From contig JAHZHN010000001.1 in the NCBI GenBank assembly GCA_019420275.1, positions 1 to 64,000 of the forward strand: a stretch of DNA of 64,000 nucleotides, given 5' to 3'. Below are positions 35,229 through 43,474 of the stretch, piece after piece. The notes under the pieces are model-generated. The model saw only the letters and a list, made by a program, of their open reading frames with translations, made no database searches and had not been told where the DNA came from. Made by a program: the position numbers and the translations under genes. The stretch comes from Clostridiales bacterium. GTDB taxonomy: Bacteria > Bacillota > Clostridia > Lachnospirales > Lachnospiraceae. The first letter of the stretch is position 1. Every line of letters starts with the position of its first letter.

Positions 35229-35331
35229 GATGAAAGGGAGTAGCTGAACACTCAGGAGTGAGTGGGTTTGAGATCGTCACCCGCTGTGTATGCAGCACAG
35301 CCGTATCAAATGAGATAGCAAGACTTTTATT
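35229..35331 (+). promoter_or_regulatory. yybP-ykoY manganese riboswitch aptamer
   Basis: The conserved blocks of this class are present in order: AAGGGAGTAGC (35234-35244), ATCGTCACC (35273-35281) and ATAGCAAGAC (35315-35324). P1 forms between GATGAAAG (35229-35236) and CTTTTATT (35324-35331). yybP-ykoY RNAs bind Mn2+ and switch on export or stress genes. A promoter lies just upstream and a terminator just downstream. The TTCATCT at 35211-35217 can pair with AGATGAA and compete with P1. Confidence 0.82.
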
Positions 35332-35369
35332 GTGGCTTAGGTCATGATAAAGGTCTTTTTATTTTTTTA
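35320..35369 (+). terminator. Riboswitch expression platform terminator
   Basis: AAGACTTTTAT (35320-35330) pairs with ATAAAGGTCTT (35347-35357), followed by a T-rich tract. The 5' arm is the same segment that forms the 3' strand of aptamer P1, so aptamer and terminator are mutually exclusive: ligand binding should allow read-through (ON switch). Confidence 0.8.
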
Positions 35370-35422
35370 TAGAAAAAACTGATACAAAACATCATAAGAT
35401 AAAAGAAACGAGGTTAAAATGT

Positions 35423-35854
35423 ATGAATGATGAGATTCAAAAACTGGAGATTACGGAGGCACTAGAGGCAGGAGAAACCGCATTGTCAAGCCTTCGAAAA
35501 GCAAGGGAACGTTTGGAAAGCGCGAAAAACTGGAGCCTGGCAGATTTGTTTGGAGGCGGTTTATTTATTGATATAGTGAAACATTCCAGGATAAAAGATA
35601 CAAAAACATACTTGGAAGAAGCCAGGGATCATCTTGGGATCTTTCGAAGAGAATTAAACGATGTTCGGATGTTTCTGAATCTGGATTTGGAAATCAGTGA
35701 TTTTTTGAAAATCACCGATATATTTTTTGATAATCCTGTATCTGATTATATGGTTCATTCAAAGATCGGACAGGCAAAAGAACAAATAGAGGAAACAATC
35801 TGTCAGATAGAAAAGATTCTGTCAGATCTGAAACAATTAAGAGATGGCAAGTAG
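35423..35854 (+). CDS. Helical protein of unknown function under the Mn riboswitch
   Basis: 143 residues, largely alpha-helical and charged, with no signal peptide or clear membrane helix. A glycine turn FGGGLFID sits near residue 45. Helices before and after it (SLRKARERLESA; TYLEEARDHLG; KIGQAKEQIEET) look like coiled-coil or bundle segments. No family was recognised. It is the first gene after the yybP-ykoY riboswitch and lies 14 bases before a YccF gene, so its expression should rise with manganese. AACGAGG lies upstream of the ATG. Confidence 0.75.
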   Translation: MNDEIQKLEITEALEAGETALSSLRKARERLESAKNWSLADLFGGGLFIDIVKHSRIKDTKTYLEEARDHLGIFRRELNDVRMFLNLDLEISDFLKITDIFFDNPVSDYMVHSKIGQAKEQIEETICQIEKILSDLKQLRDGK

Positions 35855-35868
35855 AGGAGGGATATGTA

Positions 35869-36228
35869 ATGGGATGTTTTGGAAATTTAATTTGGTTCAT
35901 ATGCGGAGGAATATTAAGCGGTTTATCGTGGTGTGCAGCAGGATGTCTTTGGTGCATTACGATTATCGGAATCCCGGTGGGAGTGCAGTGTTTTAAGATG
36001 GCGTCATTGAGCTTTTTCCCATTTGGAAAGGAAGTAAGATATGGAGGCGGTGCAGGATCTTTTCTTATGAATATTGTTTGGCTGATCGCGTCCGGATTTT
36101 GGCTGGCGGTAGAACATCTAATCTTTGGGATTGTCTTGTGTATCACCATTATTGGAATTCCATTCGGACTTCAGCATTTTAAACTGGCAAAATTAGCACT
36201 GATGCCATTTGGTGCGGAAGTATATTGA
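35869..36228 (+). CDS. YccF domain membrane protein
   Basis: 119-residue inner-membrane protein built of two copies of the YccF domain (about 1-52 and 62-117). Each has the repeat LWCITIIGIPVGVQCFKMASL... or LCITIIGIPFGLQHFKLAKL... with FFPFG or LMPFG at its end. About four membrane helices. Function is unknown in the family. The ATG follows AGGAGG. It shares the riboswitch-controlled transcript with the preceding helical gene, linking it to manganese or a related envelope stress by inference. Confidence 0.87.
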   Translation: MGCFGNLIWFICGGILSGLSWCAAGCLWCITIIGIPVGVQCFKMASLSFFPFGKEVRYGGGAGSFLMNIVWLIASGFWLAVEHLIFGIVLCITIIGIPFGLQHFKLAKLALMPFGAEVY

Positions 36229-36250
36229 TTATTTATAAAAATCTGCAGGA

Positions 36251-36296
36251 GAGTTTCTGTTTCAGTAAATTAAAGACTGGACAGAAGCTCTTTTTT
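36251..36296 (+). terminator. Terminator of the riboswitch-controlled operon
   Basis: GAGTTTCTGTTTCAGT (36251-36266) pairs with ACTGGACAGAAGCTC (36276-36290), with one bulge, then six Ts. It overlaps the 3' end of the convergent AraC gene. Confidence 0.82.
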
Positions 36297-37145
36297 ATTA
36301 GAGATTTTTTGCTGTTTAGGTCTTTTGCGGTATTGTTTTGGGGTAATACCTGTCTGCTTTTTAAAAGTGCGGATATAATATGATAGATTATCAAAACCGC
36401 ACTGCATAGCAATGTTTATGATAGGAAGATCTGACTGAAGCAGCAAATCAATAGACTGATTAATGCGGTATTGCTGGATGTATTGGAATACTGTTATTCC
36501 CATTTTCTTTTTAAAATATTTGCATAGATAATTTGGCGTAATCATAATTTGCTGAGCAATTTGGTTTAGAGTCAGTGGTTCATTATAATTTTTTTGAATA
36601 TAAGAAATAATTTTTTTCAGATTCTCCTGTGTTTCTGTATATTTTTCCACTGTGATTTGATCTTTTTGATAAAGTTGATCGATCAGCGCATAAAGAAGAA
36701 TTTTGATAGAAAGATATTGTTTTGAAGAAGTTTCTACAAGACGTTTTAGAAAATGAGAATAGCAGCGATCTTGATGAATCTTTGGGATAAATCCCGCAGT
36801 TCCACTGGTGATAGGATGAATAAAGTTTTCTTCTGCCTTGTCAAAAATACTAAAATCCAGAAAATGAGGATGAAAAATAATTGCGTGGTGAAGTGACGGG
36901 GTTTTCCCGGAGATTTGATGCAGTTCATTGGAATTGATAATATAAAAATCCCCTGGCATTAAATGATATTCTTTTTCGGTACAGCGGATATTGATTTCTC
37001 CATATTCAAGATAAATTATCTCAATTTCATCGTGCCAATGGAAGGATACGTTGTAGGTTCCCAGATTATCTGTGTGGGAAATGATATGAAATGGAAAATC
37101 AAAGCTTCCATGTTCTTTTTGTTCTTTTAAAGCTTGTTTGTTCAT
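36270..37145 (-). CDS. AraC family transcriptional regulator
   Basis: 291 residues. The N-terminal cupin sensor (about 20-140) shows FHWHDEIEIIYLEYGEINI and ELHQISG. The C-terminal double HTH (about 185-285) includes EPLTLNQIAQQIMITPNYLCKYFKKKMG and the signature NIAMQCGFDNLSYYIRTFKKQTGITPKQYRK. The start used is the ATG whose first base is 37145, preceded by GGAG; upstream in-frame ATGs lack a site. It is divergent from a GH13 glucosidase and PTS gene and is their likely sugar-responsive activator. Confidence 0.9.
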   Translation of the reverse strand: MNKQALKEQKEHGSFDFPFHIISHTDNLGTYNVSFHWHDEIEIIYLEYGEINIRCTEKEYHLMPGDFYIINSNELHQISGKTPSLHHAIIFHPHFLDFSIFDKAEENFIHPITSGTAGFIPKIHQDRCYSHFLKRLVETSSKQYLSIKILLYALIDQLYQKDQITVEKYTETQENLKKIISYIQKNYNEPLTLNQIAQQIMITPNYLCKYFKKKMGITVFQYIQQYRINQSIDLLLQSDLPIINIAMQCGFDNLSYYIRTFKKQTGITPKQYRKRPKQQKISNKKELLSSL

Positions 37146-37187
37146 ATTTTTCTCCATAGGATAATATAGTGATATTTTTTTAAAAGA

Positions 37188-37222
37188 TTGTACAAGAATT
37201 TCTGATTTGAGAATATTATAAT
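37188..37222 (+). promoter_or_regulatory. GH13-PTS promoter, probably activator dependent
   Basis: TATAAT at 37217-37222 is a perfect -10, but no -35 lies at the normal distance. The 8-base palindrome TTGTACAA is at 37188-37195 instead. A missing -35 fits a promoter that needs the divergent AraC protein. Confidence 0.5.
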
Positions 37223-37256
37223 GCAATCATAGTTAAGAAACAAGGGAGGAAAACAA

Positions 37257-38894
37257 ATGGGAGAAAAATGGTGGCAGTCCAGTGTTGTATATCAGATTTA
37301 TCCAAGAAGTTTCTATGACAGCAATCAGGATGGAATTGGTGATATCTGCGGCATCATAAAGAAGCTTCATTATCTGAAAAAACTAGGGATTGATGTAATC
37401 TGGCTGAATCCGGTCTTTCAATCACCAAATGTAGATAATGGATATGATATCAGTGATTACAAAACAATTCATCCAGAATATGGAACAATGAATGATATGC
37501 GCCGGCTGATTCGAAAATGCAGGGAAATGGGTATCAGAATCATTCTAGACTTGGCAGTGAATCATACCAGCGATCAGCATGCCTGGTTTCAGGAGGCAAA
37601 AAAATCCATTGATAATCCATATCATGATTATTATATCTGGCGAAAAGAGCCAAATGAATTGATGTCTAATTTTGGAGGATCTGCATGGGAATATGTGCCG
37701 GAAGTCGATGAATATTATCTGCATTTCTATTCTAAACAGCAGCCGGATCTCAATTGGGAAAATCCTAAAATGCGTCAGGAAATTTATAAAATAATGAATT
37801 TTTGGATTCATCAGGGAATCGGAGGATTTCGGATGGATGTGATTGATCTGATCGGAAAGGTTCCAGATCAGTATATTAAGGAAAATGGCCCTCATCTCCA
37901 TGAATATCTCCAGGAAATGGCCAGAGAAACCTTTGGAGATAAAGATCTTTTAACCGTCGGAGAAACATGGGGTGCTACAACGGAAAATGCAAAATTGTTT
38001 TGTGATCCTGAAAGGAAAGAATTGAGTATGATCTTTCAGTTTGAACAGATTCATCTGGACAAAGTCAAAGGGAAACATCGCTGGGATTTAAAAGATCTTG
38101 ATTTGATTGAATTGAAGGATGTGCTGTCTAAATGGCAGACCACAATGGAAGCCAAGGGATGGAACAGCTTGTTTTGGAATAATCATGATTTGCCAAGAAT
38201 TGTGTCACGGTGGGGAAATGATCAGGGAAAATATCGTGAGCTGAGTGCCAAGATGCTGGCAATTCTTCTGCATGGAATGAAAGGGACACCTTATATTTAC
38301 CAGGGAGAAGAAATTGGTATGACAAATTTTTATTCGAATGAAATATCCAATTATCCGGATATTGAGACACAGCAGGTTTACAAAGATCGATTAAATCAAG
38401 GATTCTCAAAAGACGACGTTTTAAGATCAATCCATAAAAAAGCAAGAGATAACGGGAGAACCCCAATGCAATGGTCACAGGAAAAAAATGCTGGTTTTAC
38501 GAAAGGGATTCCATGGATGAAAGTGAATCCAAACTATAAAGAAATCAATGTGGCAGATTGTCTGGAACATGAAGATTCTGTTTTCTATACTTATCAGACA
38601 CTGATCCGGTTAAGAAAAAAATCAAAAGTGCTGCGGCATGGAAGTTATCAGCTGATGGATCGGGAAAATCCAAGCGTATTTTCTTATTGTAGGATTCTGG
38701 GGAATCAAAACATAATTGTAATTTGTAATTTCTATCAAGAAGAAACAGCATATAAAATTTCATTAGAAGGAGCAAAAGTTCTAATTTCCAATTATCCTGA
38801 TATGAAATATACATCCGGAATTTTGTATTTAAGAGCATATGAGTCAATGATCTTACAAATGAGAGGAGAAAAGAATGGGAAAAGTAAATTATGA
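37257..38894 (+). CDS. GH13 alpha-glucosidase (trehalose-6-phosphate hydrolase / oligo-1,6-glucosidase type)
   Basis: Cytoplasmic retaining glycosidase of 545 residues. All GH13 regions are present: NVDNGYDI, LDLAVNHTS, the nucleophile in GFRMDVIDL (Asp near 198), the acid in TVGETWG (near 240) and the stabiliser in WNNHDLPR. The valine after the nucleophile is typical of enzymes cutting alpha-1,6 bonds, sucrose-type or trehalose-6-phosphate rather than alpha-1,4 maltosides. AAGGGAGG precedes the ATG. The 20-base overlap with the following PTS gene implies a phosphorylated disaccharide substrate; trehalose-6-phosphate is the best guess. Confidence 0.88.
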   Translation: MGEKWWQSSVVYQIYPRSFYDSNQDGIGDICGIIKKLHYLKKLGIDVIWLNPVFQSPNVDNGYDISDYKTIHPEYGTMNDMRRLIRKCREMGIRIILDLAVNHTSDQHAWFQEAKKSIDNPYHDYYIWRKEPNELMSNFGGSAWEYVPEVDEYYLHFYSKQQPDLNWENPKMRQEIYKIMNFWIHQGIGGFRMDVIDLIGKVPDQYIKENGPHLHEYLQEMARETFGDKDLLTVGETWGATTENAKLFCDPERKELSMIFQFEQIHLDKVKGKHRWDLKDLDLIELKDVLSKWQTTMEAKGWNSLFWNNHDLPRIVSRWGNDQGKYRELSAKMLAILLHGMKGTPYIYQGEEIGMTNFYSNEISNYPDIETQQVYKDRLNQGFSKDDVLRSIHKKARDNGRTPMQWSQEKNAGFTKGIPWMKVNPNYKEINVADCLEHEDSVFYTYQTLIRLRKKSKVLRHGSYQLMDRENPSVFSYCRILGNQNIIVICNFYQEETAYKISLEGAKVLISNYPDMKYTSGILYLRAYESMILQMRGEKNGKSKL

Positions 38895-40293
38895 AGAAGC
38901 CGCAACACAAATTTTAAATGCAGTGGGAGGAAAAGAAAATATTCGAAATGCTGCTCACTGTGCAACGAGATTGCGCCTTGTCTTGGAAGATGAGAGTAAA
39001 GTTAATCGGGATAAACTGGCATTAATTGAAGTCGTCAAAGGGGATTTCAGCAATGCCGGCCAGTTTCAGATTATTATTGGAAGCGGTACTGTCAATGAAG
39101 TATATAAAGAATTCATCCGTCTGGCAGATGTGGAATCAGGAACAAAAGAACAAGTAAAGGCAGAAGCAGATAAAAAACTGAATCCGGTTCAGAAAATCGT
39201 AAAGATGCTTTCGGATGTGTTTGTGCCAATCCTTCCAGCGCTGGTTGCATCTGGTCTGCTGATGGGATTAAATAATGTCTTGACTGCATCGGATTTATTC
39301 TATCGAGGACAATCGGTAATTGATGTTCATACCGGATTAAAAGATTTAGCATCAATGATCAATATGTTTTCCGGAGCAGCGTATACGTTTCTTCCAATTT
39401 TGATTGGTTTCTCTGCAGCAAAGATGTTTGGAGGCAATCCATATCTGGGAGCCGTATTGGGAATGATCATGGTTCATCCAGATCTTTTAAATGCGTACAG
39501 TTATGGAGATGCAATTTTAAAACATGAAGTACCGGTTTGGAGTATCTTCGGCCTGACAATCGAGAAAGTTGGATATCAGGGAACGGTTCTGCCGATTCTC
39601 GCTTCCAGCTTTATACTGTCGAAACTGGAAGTATGGCTCCACAGAAGAATTCCGGAAGCACTGAATAATCTTTTAACTCCAATGATCTCCGTTTTAATTA
39701 CAGCATTTCTTACATTTATATGTGTAGGGGGCATCATGAGAGGTTTGGGTGATGTAATTACAAATGGAATTCTGTGGCTTCATAACAGCCTGGGAGTAAT
39801 CGGAGGAATGGTATTTGGGTTCTTTTATGCACCGCTTACCATGACAGGGATGCATCATAGTCTGCTTCCAATTGATATTCAGCTGATTGCGGCCGGGGGA
39901 AGTTTTATTTTTGGAATCGCATCAGCGAATAACGCAGCTCAGGGGGCAGCAGCTTTAGCCGCCATGAAAATTACAAAAGATAAGAAAATGAAAAGTATTG
40001 CAGCGTCATCTGGAATCTCTGCGTTGTTGGGAATTACAGAACCAGCAATGTTTGGAGTAAACTTGAAAATGAAATTTCCGTTTTATGGTGCTATGTTGGG
40101 ATCTGCGCTGGGAGGAATCTATATGACGCTGACCAATGTGCTGAGCATTTCTCCTGGATCTGCCGGATTGATTGGATTTGTATGTGTCAGAGGGACAGAT
40201 ATGATTCACTTTTTGACAGGTCTGGTTATTTCCATGGTGAGTGCATTTGCAGCAACGTATCTTTTAGCAGGATATATGAAGAAAAAACAATAG
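38875..40293 (+). CDS. PTS EIIBC component, glucoside/trehalose-sucrose family
   Basis: Sugar phosphotransferase permease of 472 residues. The IIB domain is first (about 1-85), with the phosphocysteine in AAHCATRLRLVL (near 28). The IIC membrane domain follows (about 105-470), with GMHHSLLPIDIQLIA (near 323) and LGITEPAMFGVNLK (near 385). IDIQLIA is closer to TreB-type than to ScrA-type permeases. No IIA domain is fused, so a separate glucose-type IIA must serve it. The gene overlaps the GH13 gene by 20 bases, behind GAGGAG, so the pair forms an uptake-and-cleavage unit. Confidence 0.9.
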   Translation: MGKVNYEEAATQILNAVGGKENIRNAAHCATRLRLVLEDESKVNRDKLALIEVVKGDFSNAGQFQIIIGSGTVNEVYKEFIRLADVESGTKEQVKAEADKKLNPVQKIVKMLSDVFVPILPALVASGLLMGLNNVLTASDLFYRGQSVIDVHTGLKDLASMINMFSGAAYTFLPILIGFSAAKMFGGNPYLGAVLGMIMVHPDLLNAYSYGDAILKHEVPVWSIFGLTIEKVGYQGTVLPILASSFILSKLEVWLHRRIPEALNNLLTPMISVLITAFLTFICVGGIMRGLGDVITNGILWLHNSLGVIGGMVFGFFYAPLTMTGMHHSLLPIDIQLIAAGGSFIFGIASANNAAQGAAALAAMKITKDKKMKSIAASSGISALLGITEPAMFGVNLKMKFPFYGAMLGSALGGIYMTLTNVLSISPGSAGLIGFVCVRGTDMIHFLTGLVISMVSAFAATYLLAGYMKKKQ

Positions 40294-40298
40294 AAAAG

Positions 40299-40352
40299 AA
40301 AAGCAGCGGCTGGTCAGATTTATCTGCCCAAGTCACTGCCTTTTTGCATTTC
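40299..40352. terminator. Terminator between PTS and blaR1
   Basis: GCAGCGGCTGG (40303-40313) pairs imperfectly with CCAAGTCACTGC (40328-40339), flanked by AAAAGAAAA on the left and TTTTT on the right. It could serve both strands and overlaps the end of blaR1. Confidence 0.55.
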
Positions 40353-42104
40353 CGATAAAAATTTCATGGTAAGGTTCTTAGCATCCTGGCCGGAGGCATT
40401 GGATGATCCTTTGATATTTGCCGCAAAATAATAAGTATTTCCAGAAAACTTCTGATATCCAATAAACCAGCCGCTTGCGCTGCCGCTGGAGGTTCGAACT
40501 GTCCCGGTTTTCCCATACAGAGAACTATGGGAATCATTCTTTAAAAGAAGGCTATTCTTAACGGCACGGACATTATCTTTCTTAAAGTTAAACTGGTTTT
40601 GCTCCAGACGAATTAATAGTTTTACTTGTTCAACGGCAGAAATTTTCAAAGACTCATCCAGCCAGTAAGTTCTCAGATTATCTCCAATTCTTTGATTGCC
40701 ATAACCAATTTTATTTAAGAAAGTCTGGATATCCGTACGGTCCAGTAAAGTATCCATTTCCTGAAAATACCAGTTGACAGAATTTCGAATGGCAGAATCT
40801 AGTGTCTGATCCTGTTCCCACTCCTGAAACGGATAAGATTGACCGTTCCATGACATCTGATTGTCTTTTGGGGTAATTGTTTCAGATTCCAGGGCCAAAA
40901 GTGCATCATATATTTTATATGTAGATGCAGGAGAAATTCGCTGATAAGCTTCTTTTTCATGATATATGCTCCAATGATTATTTTTTTGGTCATACAGGAC
41001 GAAACAGCCATCCATATCTCCAAATTCTTTAGAAAGATCTAAAGAAGATACTTTATTATCAGAAAGAACAGAGGAATCAACATCCCCGTAGGTGCTATGT
41101 GCCGGAAGAATAAAGGTAAAAATTATCACAGATATAAGTCCCAGAAGACATATCATATATCCGGATGCCCGCTGAAGGTGGGTGACAGGATGGTATCCGG
41201 CAATATTGGAAATTCTTCGCTTCATTTGTTTCATTGGACTTCCAAATTCCGCGGCAAAAGAAAATAGAGAAATTTTTTCAGCAAAGCCAATTAATGTATT
41301 TCCGTATGCCAGCCATTGGGTATCCGGAAGAATTTCCAGTACTGCGCAGTCACAGGCAGCTTCACGGTCACAGCGGATTTCTCCCTGAATGATCCAGACA
41401 AGAGGATGGAACCAGTATATGACAGCAGTAAACTGAAAAAAAAGATTGATCAGATTATCCTTCCGGCGGTAATGACATAGTTCATGAAGGAGCATGAATC
41501 GAATGTCTTTTCCTGAAAAATCATCCATTAGCTGGTTTGGCAGATAGATTCCCGAAGAAAAGATACCGACACAGGCTGGAGACGTTAAGGCGGATGTACG
41601 ATACAAAGGAATGGCCTGCTGTATGTTCAGCTCTCGTTTACACTGAGAAAAAATTTGCAAAATAGCAGAATCCTGCAGCAAAACAGCAGAGGTGGTCATT
41701 TTCTTCAGTTTAGAAAAAGAACGGAGAAACAGCAGCGATGTCACCAGAACTCCGGCAATCCAAAGAAAGAAAACAATCCAGACCCATTTGGCTTCCTGAA
41801 ACTCTTTTACGGTAACAAAAAAATCACCTGTCTGTCCTGCAGAAAATGGAGTCTTTGGAGAAATAGCCGGGATAAAAGATTGGTTTTTGCTGATTGTTTC
41901 TGCGATATTGAATACGGACGCAGGACGAATCAGCTGGAATGGAAAAAAGGGGGACAATAAACACCCAGCAAAGATCAGCCACAAGATATATTGGATTTTA
42001 GCAGTCAGTTGTTTCCGAAATAAATATTTGATAAGCAGGAATAATCCGGCAAAAGGAAACAAGAGCAGACTGGATACAAAAAGGCGCAGCCCAAACAATG
42101 CCAA
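40320..42104 (-). CDS. blaR1: BlaR1/MecR1 family beta-lactam sensor-transducer
   Basis: Membrane receptor of 594 residues that detects beta-lactams and triggers BlaI destruction. The N-terminal M56 metallopeptidase domain has helices and the zinc motif HELCHYRRKDN (HExxH, near 208) with DREAACDCAV downstream. The C-terminal extracellular class D beta-lactamase-like sensor (about 350-590) keeps STYK (near 402), SVN (near 450) and KTGT (near 543). Both halves appear intact. It is coupled behind blaI with one base between them. No beta-lactamase gene is adjacent. Confidence 0.9.
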   Translation of the reverse strand: MALFGLRLFVSSLLLFPFAGLFLLIKYLFRKQLTAKIQYILWLIFAGCLLSPFFPFQLIRPASVFNIAETISKNQSFIPAISPKTPFSAGQTGDFFVTVKEFQEAKWVWIVFFLWIAGVLVTSLLFLRSFSKLKKMTTSAVLLQDSAILQIFSQCKRELNIQQAIPLYRTSALTSPACVGIFSSGIYLPNQLMDDFSGKDIRFMLLHELCHYRRKDNLINLFFQFTAVIYWFHPLVWIIQGEIRCDREAACDCAVLEILPDTQWLAYGNTLIGFAEKISLFSFAAEFGSPMKQMKRRISNIAGYHPVTHLQRASGYMICLLGLISVIIFTFILPAHSTYGDVDSSVLSDNKVSSLDLSKEFGDMDGCFVLYDQKNNHWSIYHEKEAYQRISPASTYKIYDALLALESETITPKDNQMSWNGQSYPFQEWEQDQTLDSAIRNSVNWYFQEMDTLLDRTDIQTFLNKIGYGNQRIGDNLRTYWLDESLKISAVEQVKLLIRLEQNQFNFKKDNVRAVKNSLLLKNDSHSSLYGKTGTVRTSSGSASGWFIGYQKFSGNTYYFAANIKGSSNASGQDAKNLTMKFLSEMQKGSDLGR

Positions 42105-42105
42105 T

Positions 42106-42480
42106 TTATTTTCCTCCTTTAGAAAGAATCTCTCGAAGGGTTTTGATATCGGATGAGGTTAACTGATCATTTTCCATGTAGGAAGAAACAAGGGCCGTAA
42201 TATCTCCATGAAAATATCGATGAAGAAAAGAATGGCTTTTGTGATCCAGATATTCCTTCTCATCAATGATGGGAGAATATATAAAAACACGTCCTTCCTT
42301 GTGATATGTCAGCGCGCCTTTTGTCACCAGACGCTTCAGCATAGTCTGAATGGTTTTCGGACTCCAGGATGTTTCACGGGTTAATTCATCTGTGACTTCT
42401 GTCGTGCTGACAGGAGCTTTTCGCCAGACAACTTTCATCACTTCAAATTCACCTTCTGAAATCTGAGGTAGTTTTTTCAT
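42106..42480 (-). CDS. blaI: BlaI/MecI/CopY family repressor
   Basis: Winged-helix repressor of 124 residues: ISEGEFEVMKVVWRKAPVSTTEVTDEL, then WSPKTIQTMLKRLVTKGAL and the wing with RVFIYSP. The family's dimerisation helices follow. It represses its own operon until cleaved through the BlaR1 pathway. GGAGGG precedes the ATG at 42480. A consensus promoter and a TACA-N2-TGTA operator lie immediately upstream, so autoregulation is very likely. Confidence 0.93.
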   Translation of the reverse strand: MKKLPQISEGEFEVMKVVWRKAPVSTTEVTDELTRETSWSPKTIQTMLKRLVTKGALTYHKEGRVFIYSPIIDEKEYLDHKSHSFLHRYFHGDITALVSSYMENDQLTSSDIKTLREILSKGGK

Positions 42481-42498
42481 AAGTTTCCCTCCAAATCT

Positions 42499-42508
42499 TA
42501 CAAATGTA
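42499..42508. promoter_or_regulatory. BlaI operator
   Basis: TACA-AA-TGTA, within TTACAAATGTAGTAA, matches the core of staphylococcal bla/mec operators (TACA-N2-TGTA with GTA flank). It lies between the blaI -10 box and the start codon, on the transcript start. Confidence 0.7.
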
Positions 42509-42516
42509 GTAAAAAC

Positions 42517-42545
42517 ATTATAACAAGCTCAGACAGAGGAGTCAA
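42517..42545 (-). promoter_or_regulatory. Promoter of blaI-blaR1
   Basis: Reading leftward, TTGACT (42540-42545) and TATAAT (42517-42522) are separated by 17 bases, a near-consensus promoter. The BlaI operator lies nine bases downstream. Confidence 0.8.
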
Positions 42546-42596
42546 ACAAAAGTATTTTATCTGAAAAGATCATCGCTGTGATAGAAAAACCAGATT

Positions 42597-42625
42597 TTGC
42601 GGTATCATGGAGAGTTTGCTATAAT
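42597..42625 (+). promoter_or_regulatory. Promoter of the MBL-fold gene
   Basis: TTGCGG at 42597-42602 and TATAAT at 42620-42625, 17-base spacer; the start codon follows at 42647. Confidence 0.6.
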
Positions 42626-42646
42626 GATAAAAAAGGAGAGCGGGAT

Positions 42647-43474
42647 ATGATAAAAATCGTAAATTTAATGGAAGATACATGCGGAAACAAAGATTGTCTT
42701 TATGAGCATGGTCTTGCTATGTATGTGGAGACAAGGAATCATAAGCTTCTGGCGGATACAGGAGCGTCTGAAAAGACGGTGAAAAATGCAAAAAGACTGG
42801 GAATCGATCTGAAAGAAATCGATACTGTTGTTATCAGTCATGGCCATTATGATCATGGAGGAGGCATTCTGGCTTTTGCTGAGGAAAATCCGGATACACA
42901 TATTTATATTCGTGAAAATGCGTTTGGAAACTTCTATCATATAAAACGAAACGGAGGGCACTATATTGGATTGGATCCGAATATAAAAAATCTGCCGCAG
43001 CTGATCATGGTGTCCGGGGACAGGAAGATAGATGAGGAGCTTTCTTTATTTACAAATGTAACCGGCAGACGTCTTTGGCCGAGGGGAAATCAGGAACTGA
43101 CCTGTAAAGAAAAAGGCGGCATGAGACAGGATGATTTTTCTCATGAACAATATCTGGTGATCAGTGACATGAGTAGAAGAATCCTGATATCCGGATGTGC
43201 CCATAACGGCATTTTAAATATTCTGGATGCGTATAAAGAACGTTTTGGCGGAGTTCCGGATGTAGTGATCAGCGGATTCCATATGATAAAAAAGCAAGGA
43301 TATGATAAAGAAGATCTGGAGATGATAGATCAGATTGCCATGGAATTAAGGAATCTCCCATGCCGTTTCTTTACTGGACATTGTACCGGAGAAATTCCTT
43401 TTGAAAGGATGCGTGCGGTCATGGGAGAACAGATTCAATATATCCGGTGCGGAGAAATTTTGCCGTTTTTATAA
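42647..43474 (+). CDS. MBL-fold metallo-hydrolase (COG1237-like)
   Basis: Metallo-beta-lactamase-fold protein of 275 residues. The metal motif SHGHYDHGGG is near residue 62, with CAHNGI (near 184) and SGFHM (near 212) giving further ligands. The pattern, including MEDTCGN near the start, resembles the COG1237 group annotated as dihydropterin-related synthases, not class B beta-lactamases, and there is no signal peptide. The start is the ATG at 42647 behind AAGGAG; the frame is open 23 codons earlier without a site. It ends one base before the convergent permease gene. Confidence 0.85.
   Translation: MIKIVNLMEDTCGNKDCLYEHGLAMYVETRNHKLLADTGASEKTVKNAKRLGIDLKEIDTVVISHGHYDHGGGILAFAEENPDTHIYIRENAFGNFYHIKRNGGHYIGLDPNIKNLPQLIMVSGDRKIDEELSLFTNVTGRRLWPRGNQELTCKEKGGMRQDDFSHEQYLVISDMSRRILISGCAHNGILNILDAYKERFGGVPDVVISGFHMIKKQGYDKEDLEMIDQIAMELRNLPCRFFTGHCTGEIPFERMRAVMGEQIQYIRCGEILPFL

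Noticed and set aside
42647..43474. MBL-fold gene beside blaI as the regulated beta-lactamase
   Set aside because: It has no signal peptide, resembles COG1237, and has its own promoter; the BlaI box sits on the leftward promoter about 90 bases away.
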